Of a stretch of 27,276 bases of DNA, positions 7,643 to 15,168 are shown one piece after another. The position numbers and the translations under genes are program-made. Each line of letters starts with the position of its first letter. Within the stretch, counting starts at the first letter, position 1. The DNA is from JANNSW01 sp031431235. Lineage in GTDB: Bacteria > Pseudomonadota > Alphaproteobacteria > Rhizobiales > Hyphomicrobiaceae. The notes below the pieces were generated by a model. The model was not told where the DNA came from, made no database searches, and saw only the letters and a list, made by a program, of their open reading frames with translations. The DNA is taken from assembly GCA_031431235.1 (NCBI GenBank), contig JANPDA010000314.1, positions 1 through 27,276 on the forward strand, in the 5' to 3' direction.

Positions 7643-8590
7643 TCAACTTCCACGGTTGACCGGATTGACGCGCGCTGCGAGTGCGGCCGGCTGCGCCACC
7701 AGTGCGGCACCGAGCAATCCGGCGTCCGATCCCAGCGTGCCCCTGACGATGGGGAGCCGGCGGGTTGCGGGGCTCCAGATGCGCGACCGGGTCTGGGCGA
7801 GCAACGCGTCCCAATAGGGTCCGGAGGCCGAGCCGAGGCCGCCGCCGATGACGAGCGCTTGCGGGTCGAGAACGCCCAGCACGAGCGCGAGCGCACTGCC
7901 CAGGGCCGCCGCCGCCTCGTCGACCACCGCCAAAGCGTGCGGGTCGCCCGCGCTGGCCGCTGCAATCACGTCCCGGCCGCCGGCAACCGATCGGCCCGAC
8001 AGGGTGGCCAGGCGCTCGGCAATTCCCGCGCCGCCCGCCAGGTCCTCGAGCACACTGTCATGCGTGGCGCCGCATGCGGGGCAACGCGCTGCTGAGCGGC
8101 TCGATGCAAGAACCAGGGCGTGGCCGCGCGCGCCGGCATGCGCCCGGCCATCGACCACCCAGGCCGTGCTGATCCCGGTGCCGACGTTGAGATAGAGGAA
8201 CTGCCGGAACGCGCGGCCGGCGCCGAGCCGAGCCTCGGCGATCGCGGCGGCGCGCACATCGGCCTCGATCACGGCCGGTGCCAGTTGCGACAGCCGCTCG
8301 CGCACCGGCAGTCCGCGCCAGCGCACGCGATGGCCACTTTCGATCGCCCCGCCTGGAGCAACCAGCTCGCAGATCCCAAGGCCCACTGCAGCAACGGCTG
8401 GCAGCCCGGCGTCCGCCTGCAGCTTGCGAGCCCCCGCCTCGACCGCCTCCAGAAAGGGAGGCCCTGCAGCCTCACCCGAGGGCGTCGCCAGGTCCATTCG
8501 CTCGCGGATACTGCCACTGGGGATCGCAACACGGGCGAGCGCGGTCTTGGTGCCGCCGACGTCGATCGCAAGGACGATCGACTCGCTCAC
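7643..8590 (-). CDS. ROK family protein (sugar kinase-like)
   Basis: Protein of 315 residues, the normal length for ROK sugar kinases. The ATP phosphate-binding motif IDVGGTKTALA is at about 9-19. The catalytic-loop region is VIEADVRAAA, which keeps the Asp but has Ala where ROK kinases usually have Asn. A second phosphate motif is LNVGTGIS. The ROK zinc site (CxCGxxGCxE) is altered to CPACGATHDSVLE: only two cysteines remain and the spacing is two residues longer. It starts with a GTG that overlaps the cupin TGA (GTGA, 8587-8590) and is the last gene of the minus-strand run. It may phosphorylate a hexose or amino sugar; with the modified zinc site and missing Asn, activity should not be assumed. 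Confidence 0.85.
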   Translation of the reverse strand: MSESIVLAIDVGGTKTALARVAIPSGSIRERMDLATPSGEAAGPPFLEAVEAGARKLQADAGLPAVAAVGLGICELVAPGGAIESGHRVRWRGLPVRERLSQLAPAVIEADVRAAAIAEARLGAGRAFRQFLYLNVGTGISTAWVVDGRAHAGARGHALVLASSRSAARCPACGATHDSVLEDLAGGAGIAERLATLSGRSVAGGRDVIAAASAGDPHALAVVDEAAAALGSALALVLGVLDPQALVIGGGLGSASGPYWDALLAQTRSRIWSPATRRLPIVRGTLGSDAGLLGAALVAQPAALAARVNPVNRGS

Positions 8591-9438
8591 GGCAGGTACT
8601 TGGGCGCGACGCCGAACAGGGCTTCGGCCGGACCGGCGCCGACATTGTGATACTGATGGGGCGCGCCGGCTGGTACATAGAAGCCGTCCTTCGGGTGCAG
8701 CTCGAACCAGGACTGGCCCTGTGCCTCGGGCACGAGGATGTTGAGGTTGCCGGAGAGCAGGTAGAGCCCTTCGTCACCCCCATGGACCTCCACGTCGCTG
8801 ACCTGCCCGGGGAGCAGCCGCAGTCGCCCGACCGTCAGGTGCTCGGTTGCGCAATAGAGCCCGACGAGGGACTGTTGCCGGACCCCCTCGAGGCGCCAGA
8901 CCACGTCATGGGGACGCAACAACGTCATCGTGTCGGTCACGCGCAGCGCCGCCCGCTCCATCGGGAGCCGCCCGCTCCAATCATCGCGCGCGTAGCGTGG
9001 CGCTTCGAGGTAGGGCCTGGTGCGCGCATAGGCACCCGATGCCCCGGTCGAGGGGGGCGGCGCAAAGAACTCCAGCACGCGCACCGGACCGGTTCCGCCG
9101 TTGAAGCCATGATGCCAGGTGTCCTTGCGGAAAAAGATCGCGTCACCGGTCTCAGCCACGTGCACTTCGCCGGTCTCGGGATTGGCGGAGATGTAGGTGC
9201 CCTCCAGCACGTAGAGCACCTCGTCGGCGCCGAACACCGTCCGGTACTCGGGCGAATGGCGGAAGGCGCCACCGGGCGCAAGGCCGAACACCAGCTCGTG
9301 GATCCGGCTGGAGGAAACGTAGATCCAATCATCGACCTTGCCCGAGGCCTCGTCGCCCCAGAGATAGCGCGTGACGCCGGCATAGGGGACGTGCGTGGGC
9401 TTGTCGAAGGTCGGGCGCGGCGAGGTCTTGTAGGCCAT
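8587..9438 (-). CDS. Bicupin protein
   Basis: Cytoplasmic double-cupin protein, 283 residues from the ATG at 9438 (AAGGA about nine bases upstream). The first cupin spans about 40-125, with motif 1 around FRHSPEYRTVFGADEVLYVL and motif 2 as AIFFRKDTWHHGFN. The second spans about 190-280, with VEVHGGDEGLYLLSG and FYVPAGAPHQYHN. Each barrel keeps His/Glu-type ligand positions, although the first His of motif 1 is replaced (VEVH). Bicupins include dioxygenases, decarboxylases, isomerases and ureidoglycine aminohydrolases, so no reaction can be named. Its ORF extends upstream to 9807, but that part overlaps the preceding gene. It lies 49 bases after the unknown gene and overlaps the ROK gene by four bases. 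Confidence 0.85.
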   Translation of the reverse strand: MAYKTSPRPTFDKPTHVPYAGVTRYLWGDEASGKVDDWIYVSSSRIHELVFGLAPGGAFRHSPEYRTVFGADEVLYVLEGTYISANPETGEVHVAETGDAIFFRKDTWHHGFNGGTGPVRVLEFFAPPPSTGASGAYARTRPYLEAPRYARDDWSGRLPMERAALRVTDTMTLLRPHDVVWRLEGVRQQSLVGLYCATEHLTVGRLRLLPGQVSDVEVHGGDEGLYLLSGNLNILVPEAQGQSWFELHPKDGFYVPAGAPHQYHNVGAGPAEALFGVAPKYLP

Positions 9439-9487
9439 CTCGTTGGTCCTTGACTGGGCGGTGCTGGCGTCGGCGCGACGGGCGCCA

Positions 9488-10078
9488 TCACGCGATCTCC
9501 TCGCCGAAGTTGCGATAGAGGCCGGCCGACACGATCGGCAAGCCGGGAGTGTCGGGGGCAGAGCGCAGGAACGGCTCGGCCGCCAGGTAGCTCGCGAACG
9601 TCCACACCGCCATGCTGCCGGGATCGGGCGCAAGCTTGCCGATGCGCTTGAGGACCGCGACGAGCCGTCCAGCCGGCGCCGCTTTCGCCCGGGCCTCGCA
9701 GAGGCGCCGCAGCTCGCCGGCGGCGATCCCGTCGGCGTCGAAGAACTCGATGAGATGCAGGCCAGAGGGTAGAGCGTCCACGCCGATGACCTCGTCATAG
9801 AGGCCATTGCGGGCGAAGCGGACCGCGTGGGTCACGGGCGTCTCGGCCTGGTAGAGCCGGCCCTCGGGCGAGCGGAAATGAGCTTCCCACTCGTCGATCC
9901 GATCCACCCCTTTGATCCGCCACCACACCATGTAGTGAGGCTCGCCGGAGAGGCGCATGGTGCGGCCGAGGTTTGCGACCATGACATCGCCGTCCCCAAC
10001 CCAGTCCTGCCGGCCATGGTGGCGGAAGAGCTGGATGGGGATTGCGGGATCGCGCTCGATGTATTCGCCAAAGATCAT
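9488..10078 (-). CDS. Hypothetical protein, 196 aa
   Basis: I do not recognise this family. The protein is soluble, without signal peptide or membrane segment, and rich in Trp, Tyr and His (HYMVWWRIKGVDRIDEWE at about 64-81, RHHGRQDWVGDGD at about 19-31). The pattern of two similar-sized alpha/beta stretches with aromatic strands faintly recalls dimeric alpha-beta-barrel proteins such as EthD/NIPSNAP, but that is weak. It starts at ATG 10078 with no obvious Shine-Dalgarno, 90 bases after the ProX stop and beyond a possible terminator, and precedes the bicupin by 49 bases. It may form a small unit with the bicupin and ROK genes. Codon use and composition match its neighbours, supporting a real gene. 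Confidence 0.65.
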   Translation of the reverse strand: MIFGEYIERDPAIPIQLFRHHGRQDWVGDGDVMVANLGRTMRLSGEPHYMVWWRIKGVDRIDEWEAHFRSPEGRLYQAETPVTHAVRFARNGLYDEVIGVDALPSGLHLIEFFDADGIAAGELRRLCEARAKAAPAGRLVAVLKRIGKLAPDPGSMAVWTFASYLAAEPFLRSAPDTPGLPIVSAGLYRNFGEEIA

Positions 10079-10087
10079 GGTCGACTC

Positions 10088-10110
10088 GGCAGTAGGCAGT
10101 CGGCAGTCGG
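10088..10110. repeat. Three tandem GGCAGTC-type heptamers
   Basis: GGCAGTA-GGCAGTC-GGCAGTC-GG runs at 10088-10110, and an inverted copy of the unit (GCCGACTGCC) stands at 10152-10161. The block lies in the 90-bp gap between ProX and the unknown gene. It could be a short dispersed repeat or part of a folded RNA. Confidence 0.6.
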
Positions 10111-10161
10111 AAAAAAAGCAGCTTGGCCTACCTCTGCCCGGCTGCCGATCGGCCGACTGCC
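10111..10161 (-). terminator. Possible intrinsic terminator after ProX
   Basis: Read on the minus strand after the ProX stop, the transcript contains a GGCAGTCGGCCGATCGGC palindrome. It is then followed by GCAGC ... GCTGC, a 5-bp stem with a long, partly pairable loop, directly followed by seven T (10117-10111). The T-run after a GC stem fits a Rho-independent terminator or attenuator. The stem is short and the loop about 20 bases, so strength is doubtful. Confidence 0.4.
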
Positions 10162-10168
10162 GCCCCTC

Positions 10169-11197
10169 TCAGTTCACGCCTTTCAGCCACTCGCCCTCGA
10201 TCTTGGCCTTGTTGGCGTCGACCCAGGCCTTGGCGACGTCCTTCACGTCCTTCTTGTCGACCTCCATGGCGAGGATCCAGGCGTTCACGTCGGCGGCGTT
10301 GAGCGTCACCTGCCGCAGGAACTGGCCGATCTTGGGAGCCCGGTCATTCAGCGCCTTGGAGAAGGCGATGTGGACCCGGGTCGGTGGCTGGCCGCACGTG
10401 ATGGTGCTGGCTTCCAGCCAGTCGTTGCGCTCGGAGGGCTGATAGAAGGTGTAGCAGCCCTTCTCGTTGTAGCGCTCGGTGCCCTTGGCGCTCTCCGTGG
10501 TGTAGCCGTTGAACTCGGACTCGCCCAGCTTCGTCAGCTTGTAGGCAGCGTGGATCCACTCGGGCGTCCAGTAGTAGAAGGCGACGGCTTTTTTCTGAGC
10601 GATGGCGTCCTTCAGCTGCGTGAGGAAAGCGGCGGTTGCGACGGTCGTCGATTCCATCGTCTTCTCGAAGCCGTAGGATTTGGCCCGCACCTGGGTGTGG
10701 TTGGTCGATTCCCAGCCGACCTCGCCCGCCCAGATCTCGCCCTTCCCATTGCCGTCGGAATCGAACAGCTTGGCCAGCTCGGGCTTGGCCAGATCCGCGA
10801 CAGTCTCGACCCCCATCTCGTCCGCCACATAGGAGGGAACGAAGATGCCCTCGGTGCCGAGATAGGGCGTCTGATTGAGAATGATCGACTGCTTGCCGCC
10901 CGGCAGCACGTAGTTCTTCATCTGAGCGCCGAGATGGTCGGTCCACATGTCGGCGACGATATCGGCGGCGCCATCGCCCTTGTCGAGCGTCTCGTAGAGG
11001 GCCTCCTGGGCGGCGCTGATGGTCTCGACCTCGGCGTCGAGATAGCGGGTCATCACTTCCGATAGCACGGTCTCGATCGCTGTCGAGCCGGGCCATTCGA
11101 GCGTGCCGATGACGACCTTGGTTTTGGCCTCGGCAATTCCGCCGAAGGCCATGAGCGTGGCCGCGACGAGACCGGCATATTTCAGATTGCTGAGCAT
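10169..11197 (-). CDS. proX: Glycine betaine/proline-type ABC transporter substrate-binding protein (ProX/OpuAC)
   Basis: Periplasmic receptor of 342 residues. The start at ATG 11197 is set by AAGGAG six bases upstream and by the Sec signal peptide that follows (MLSNLKYAGLVAATLMAFG, cut after AEA near residue 24). The mature chain follows the OpuAC fold: VVIGTLEWPGSTAIE, ADMWTDHL, VGWESTNHTQV and AFYYWTPEWIHAAY. These supply Trp/Tyr residues of the kind that form the quaternary-ammonium aromatic cage. In contrast to the usual order it comes last, 70 bases after ProW. Ligands of the family include glycine betaine, choline, proline betaine and carnitine; co-transcription with a sugar-type catabolic block leaves the real ligand open. 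Confidence 0.9.
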   Translation of the reverse strand: MLSNLKYAGLVAATLMAFGGIAEAKTKVVIGTLEWPGSTAIETVLSEVMTRYLDAEVETISAAQEALYETLDKGDGAADIVADMWTDHLGAQMKNYVLPGGKQSIILNQTPYLGTEGIFVPSYVADEMGVETVADLAKPELAKLFDSDGNGKGEIWAGEVGWESTNHTQVRAKSYGFEKTMESTTVATAAFLTQLKDAIAQKKAVAFYYWTPEWIHAAYKLTKLGESEFNGYTTESAKGTERYNEKGCYTFYQPSERNDWLEASTITCGQPPTRVHIAFSKALNDRAPKIGQFLRQVTLNAADVNAWILAMEVDKKDVKDVAKAWVDANKAKIEGEWLKGVN

Positions 11198-11267
11198 GCG
11201 CTTCTCCTTGTCAACGCTTCCATCCATCCTGGTCATTCCGCGAGTTGGCTCCCGCGGGCGACCAAGC

Positions 11268-12536
11268 TCACTTGCGATCGCCACCGCCTTCCCGGCCGCG
11301 CACCAGGCGATCGAGCACCATGGCACACAAGACGATCGCGAAACCGACGATGAACCCTTGCCCCGTCTTCAGGAACTGCAGCGCCTTCATCACGCCCTCG
11401 CCGAGCCCGCCCGCCCCGATCAGGGCGGCGACGACAACCATCGACAGGCTCATCATGATGGTTTGATTGACGCCGAGCCGGATCGAATGCATGGCGAGCG
11501 GCAGCTCGACCTTCCACAGCAGCTGCCAGGGCGTGGCACCGAACGCGTTGGCGGCTTCGCGGACATTGCCCGGCACTTGGCGGATGCCGAGATCGGTCAG
11601 GCGGATCATCGAGGGCAGCGCGAAGATGACGGTTGCGATCACGCCCGGCGGCTTGCCGATCGAGAACAGTGCGACTGCCGGAATCAGATAGACGAAGGTC
11701 GGCAGCGTTTGCATGACGTCGAGGACGGGCTCGAGCAGTCGACGCAATCTCGGGCTCTTGGCGGTTGCGATACCGGCCGGAATGCCGATCCCGACGCAGA
11801 TCAGCACGGAGACGGCGACAAGCGCCAGCGTGGCGAGACTCGGCTCCCACAGGCCGAGCAGGCCCATGTAGGCGAGTGAGGCAGCCGCGAAGATGGTCGT
11901 CCTGAGGCCGGCGAGGCGCCAGGCGGTCAGCAGCACCACGACGGCCGTTGCTGGCCAGGGTGTGCGAACGAACACGGTCTCGACGAAGTTCAACGCGCTG
12001 CGCAGCCCGACAGTGATGGCGTTGAAGAAACCGCGGCCATGATCGACGAGGCCACCGACGGCCAAATCGATCCAGCTCGCGACGGCGTTCGCGATGCCGG
12101 GGTCGGTCGGGAACCTCATCAGCAGCGCGGGCGGCTCGGGCAAGACGAAGCGCATGAGCGAGAGGGCGTAGACGAAACCCAGCAGCAGAGCAGCACCCGC
12201 CGCACGCGAGCGGACCGAGCCGTCGGCCGCAGCCGACGCCCGCAGCCCCCGCCGTCGTGCCGCCGAATGGCGAAGCGGCGGCAGCAGCAGGCCGAGCCCG
12301 AGTCGGGAGAGGACGATCAGCAGGAGCCCGCCCAACCACGAGCCGCGTGGATCGGCTCCCTCGAGTTGCGGCCAGAATGCCTGACCCATCAGCACAAGTC
12401 CCGTCAGCTCGAGGAAGGCCGTCGCAGCCATCAGCGCCCAAAGCTCGTGCGCGCCCGCCGCAATGGGACCGATCAGGGCCGCAGCCGGATCGAGCCAGCG
12501 CTGCGAGCTGGTGCTTGCGAGCGTGTGCTCAGCCAT
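11268..12536 (-). CDS. proW: Glycine betaine-type ABC transporter permease (ProW)
   Basis: Inner-membrane permease, 422 residues from ATG 12536. This start is inside the end of proV (ATGGCTGA, 8-base overlap), so translation is coupled. The family core occupies the C-terminal half: FVRTPWPATAVVVLL, a long hydrophobic run, and the EAA loop AANAFGATPWQLLWKVELP, then VVVAALIGAGGLGEGV typical of ProW/OpuB permeases. The N-terminal extension of about 130 residues adds predicted membrane helices and an Arg/Ala-rich linker, making it longer than the E. coli protein (about 354). An upstream Met at 12572 is possible but lies deeper in proV. Confidence 0.9.
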   Translation of the reverse strand: MAEHTLASTSSQRWLDPAAALIGPIAAGAHELWALMAATAFLELTGLVLMGQAFWPQLEGADPRGSWLGGLLLIVLSRLGLGLLLPPLRHSAARRRGLRASAAADGSVRSRAAGAALLLGFVYALSLMRFVLPEPPALLMRFPTDPGIANAVASWIDLAVGGLVDHGRGFFNAITVGLRSALNFVETVFVRTPWPATAVVVLLTAWRLAGLRTTIFAAASLAYMGLLGLWEPSLATLALVAVSVLICVGIGIPAGIATAKSPRLRRLLEPVLDVMQTLPTFVYLIPAVALFSIGKPPGVIATVIFALPSMIRLTDLGIRQVPGNVREAANAFGATPWQLLWKVELPLAMHSIRLGVNQTIMMSLSMVVVAALIGAGGLGEGVMKALQFLKTGQGFIVGFAIVLCAMVLDRLVRGREGGGDRK

Positions 12537-13623
12537 CGGGAGCTCTCCCCTGGATGCCCCGCAGCAGCGCACGCTTGTCGACTAGGCCCACCGGCGTCCC
12601 CTCGAGCGACACGACGACGATCGGATGCTCGCTCTCGGCGGCCAGATCGACCAGCCGATCGAGGTCGCTGTCGATGCCAGCGCGCGGCCAGTCCACCGCG
12701 ATGCCGTTCGTCGCGGCAGCCGGGAGTGCTCGCATGATGTCGCCCGCACGCAGCAGCTTCAGTCGCGACAGCCCGCTCACGAAGTCCGCCACATAGGCGT
12801 CCGCGGGCTTTCGCACGATCTCGCTCGGCGTTCCGGTCTGCACGATCTCGCCGTCACGCATGATGGCGATGCGGCTGCCGAGCCGGATGGCCTCGTCGAG
12901 GTCATGGGTAATGAAGATCGTCGTCTTTGACAAACCGCGCGAGAGCTCGAGGAATTGGTCCTGCAGCTGGCGGCGGATCAACGGATCGAGCGCGCCGAAC
13001 GGCTCGTCCATCAGCAATATCTCCGGATCGCCCGCCAGGGCGCGAGCCAACCCGACACGCTGCTGCATGCCACCCGATAACTCGTCCGGAAAGCGGTCCG
13101 CCCATTCGGCGAGCTTGACCTGCTCCAGCACGCGCATCGCGCGGCGCTCACGGTCGGCGCGTGCGAGCCCGCGCAGCTCGAGGCCGAAAGCGGCATTGTC
13201 GAGCACGCTGCGATGCGGCAGCAGCGCAAAGCTCTGGAACACCATGCCGATCCTCTGGGCACGAAGCTGCCGCAACTCCCCCGCCGATTTGCGACCGATG
13301 TCCTCGCCCTCGATCAGGATCTCCCCGGCGGTGGGCTCGATCAACCCGTTGATGTGGCGCACCAGTGTCGATTTGCCGGACCCCGAGAGCCCCATGATGC
13401 AGAAGATCTCGCCGCGTCGGACCGCAAACGTCGCCCCAGCGACACCGACCACGGCGTTGTGCCGCACGAGCACCTCGGCCTTCCCGAGCTTGTCCTTGCG
13501 GATCGCAGCGAGGGCGGCCTGGGGAGCAGGGCCGAAGATTTTCCAGACGTCGCGGCATTCGACCGCAACCGGGGGCTGTGCACCCCCGCTCGACCTGCCG
13601 ATCTGTGACGGGATCGCGTTCAT
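12529..13623 (-). CDS. proV: Glycine betaine-type ABC transporter ATP-binding protein (ProV)
   Basis: Cytoplasmic ATPase of 364 residues with every motif intact: Walker A GLSGSGKST at 78-86, Q-loop GMVFQSFALLPHRSV around Q130, signature LSGGMQQR at 182-189, Walker B ILLMDEPFGALDP at 202-214 and H-loop His240 in FITHDLDEA. The residues at about 50-60 (EVLVRHNAVVGV) are the ProV-type insertion before Walker A. The C-terminal 90 residues resemble a reduced CBS-domain region (EHPIVVVSLEGTPVGLVDKR), which in OpuA senses ionic strength. Only four bases separate it from the SDR stop at 13628, so it is probably read from the same transcript as the kinase-ADH-aldolase-SDR block. Confidence 0.93.
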   Translation of the reverse strand: MNAIPSQIGRSSGGAQPPVAVECRDVWKIFGPAPQAALAAIRKDKLGKAEVLVRHNAVVGVAGATFAVRRGEIFCIMGLSGSGKSTLVRHINGLIEPTAGEILIEGEDIGRKSAGELRQLRAQRIGMVFQSFALLPHRSVLDNAAFGLELRGLARADRERRAMRVLEQVKLAEWADRFPDELSGGMQQRVGLARALAGDPEILLMDEPFGALDPLIRRQLQDQFLELSRGLSKTTIFITHDLDEAIRLGSRIAIMRDGEIVQTGTPSEIVRKPADAYVADFVSGLSRLKLLRAGDIMRALPAAATNGIAVDWPRAGIDSDLDRLVDLAAESEHPIVVVSLEGTPVGLVDKRALLRGIQGRAPDG

Positions 13624-13627
13624 TGCA

Positions 13628-14425
13628 CTACCAGATGCTCCCGATCGACACCGTCATCGCCTCGCCATTGATGCCCCGTGACGCGTTGCCCGTCAGAAAC
13701 ACGACGACGTCGGCAATCTCCTCCGGCGTCAGGATCCGCTTGCCTGGGTTTTTGTCGGCGATCTCCTGCCAGACCAAATCGGCGGTCGTGCCGCGCCGCG
13801 CTGCCTCCTGCTCCACATCCAGCTGTGCCATGGCCGACTTGACCCAGCCCGGCAGCACCGCATTGCAGGTGCCGCCACACGGGGCGATGTCATGGGCGAT
13901 CGAGCGCATCAGCCCGATCACGGCATGCTTGGAGGCGCAGTAGGGGCTCATGGATGGCGCACCCACCTCACCGGCGGTCGAGGAGATCATGACGATGCGG
14001 CCGAATCCCTGATCCCGGATGTGGCGAGCGACGAGGCGAGACAGCTCGAACGGGGCGTGCAGATTGACGGCCATCGTGGCGTGCCAGGCCGCTGACGTCT
14101 GCTCGAATATCGGCTGGTCGAGATAGCCACCGAGACCGGCGCTGTTGACGAGGATGGTCGGTGGACCAAGGTGACGGGCGGCGGCAACGACATCGGCGCA
14201 GGCGTCCGGCGTATCGATCGAGGCAGCGAACGCAACGATGCCTGGGTGCTCATCCGCCAGCTGGCTGAGCTTTGCCAGGGTGCGGGCGACGCCGAGGACT
14301 GTCGCTCCGGCTGCCGCGAGCTTGATGGCGGTCGCCCGGCCGATGCCGCTCGACGCTCCGGTCACGATGGCGACCCGGCCGGCATGCTCCCGCTCGGGGA
14401 CCTGAGGCTTGCTCGCCATGCTCAT
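13628..14425 (-). CDS. Short-chain dehydrogenase/reductase (SDR)
   Basis: NAD(P)-dependent oxidoreductase of 265 residues. The cofactor motif TGASSGIG is at 22-29 and the stabilising ILVNSAGLGG at about 91-100. The catalytic triad is Ser149 (MISST), Tyr162 and Lys166 (YCASK). After strand 2 the chain reads LGVARTLAKL; an Arg at this place favours NADP(H), which is inference. The C-terminus INGEAMTVSIG is a degenerate form of the usual G-VDGG ending. Its ATG overlaps the aldolase TGA (ATGA, 14422-14425). It likely interconverts a hydroxyl and a keto group on the polyol or sugar handled by the upstream kinase and aldolase. Confidence 0.92.
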   Translation of the reverse strand: MSMASKPQVPEREHAGRVAIVTGASSGIGRATAIKLAAAGATVLGVARTLAKLSQLADEHPGIVAFAASIDTPDACADVVAAARHLGPPTILVNSAGLGGYLDQPIFEQTSAAWHATMAVNLHAPFELSRLVARHIRDQGFGRIVMISSTAGEVGAPSMSPYCASKHAVIGLMRSIAHDIAPCGGTCNAVLPGWVKSAMAQLDVEQEAARRGTTADLVWQEIADKNPGKRILTPEEIADVVVFLTGNASRGINGEAMTVSIGSIW

Positions 14426-15168
14426 CGCCCGTGCACAAGCTCGACGAGGCGGCGCACAACCGCTGCCGGGTCGGGCGAGCCCCAGACATTGCGGCCTACG
14501 GCAACGCCCTTTGCCCCTGCCGCAATCGTCTCGGCGAGGCCTGCGTAGTAGGCTTCCTTGTCGCTGGCGAAGTTCCCGCCGGCCAGGATGATCGGCGTCC
14601 CGAAGCGGACCGCTTCCCCGATCGCGCGCGGCGGCGTCGGGATCGTCGTCTTGACGACATGGGCGCCAAGCTCGGCGCCGGTGCGGCAGGCAGCGATGAT
14701 GGCATCGGCGGCATAGGCATCCGGGTAGCGCTTGCTCTCGACCGGCATGATCTCGCACACATAGTCGAGGCCGGCCTCGTCGCAATCGGTCGCATTGCGG
14801 GCCGCGGCGCGCAGCGCCTCCAACTCGAATGGCGCACCGAGCTGCACATAGGTCATCACCGCCTTGGCGCCGAGGCGAGCCGCATCCTCGACCGTCCAGG
14901 CCGGTACATGATCGGTGATGTCGTAGGAGGTCCCGAGCGTGACCGTCGTCAAGTCGAGCTTGAGGATGGCAGCCGCCTTGCCGAACGCCGACCGTTCGTC
15001 GCGAATGGTGCCGTAGCTGGCGATCACAGCGTCGGCGCCCGCGCCGACGACGGTCTCGATCAAGCGACCGCGATCCTCGAGGCCACTGCACGGCCAGGAA
15101 TAGAGCGGATGGTCGATCGCCACCACGACGGCGCGGCCGTCCTTGGCGAAGAAGGCTGGGGTTCTCAT
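14422..15168 (-). CDS. Class I (Schiff-base) aldolase, DeoC/LacD/FbaB-LsrF superfamily
   Basis: TIM-barrel aldolase of 248 residues. The N-terminal VVVAIDHPLYSWPCSGLED occupies the place of the MDHG-type strand of LsrF/FbaB and ADH-synthase-like aldolases. The Schiff-base lysine is Lys173 in HVVKTTIPTPP, followed by phosphate-binding ILAGGN (195-200) and GVAVGRNVWG (221-230). The family cleaves or thiolyses phosphorylated ketoses, giving dihydroxyacetone phosphate in most cases. With the FGGY kinase two genes upstream, a phosphorylated ketose or deoxy-ketose substrate is likely. It overlaps both neighbours by four bases (ATGA at 15165-15168 and 14422-14425). Confidence 0.85.
   Translation of the reverse strand: MRTPAFFAKDGRAVVVAIDHPLYSWPCSGLEDRGRLIETVVGAGADAVIASYGTIRDERSAFGKAAAILKLDLTTVTLGTSYDITDHVPAWTVEDAARLGAKAVMTYVQLGAPFELEALRAAARNATDCDEAGLDYVCEIMPVESKRYPDAYAADAIIAACRTGAELGAHVVKTTIPTPPRAIGEAVRFGTPIILAGGNFASDKEAYYAGLAETIAAGAKGVAVGRNVWGSPDPAAVVRRLVELVHGR

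Noticed and set aside
7282..7659. Plus-strand frame of 125 codons in the intergenic stretch as an intact gene
   Set aside because: No Shine-Dalgarno, runs through the tRNA remnant into the ROK 3' end, and similarity is limited to its first codons, where it continues the decayed SDR frame.
9827..11065. Long plus-strand open frame (412 codons) opposite proX and the unknown gene
   Set aside because: Leu/Gly/His-rich translation without motifs, antisense to a clear ProX gene with signal peptide and Shine-Dalgarno; a GC-rich shadow frame.
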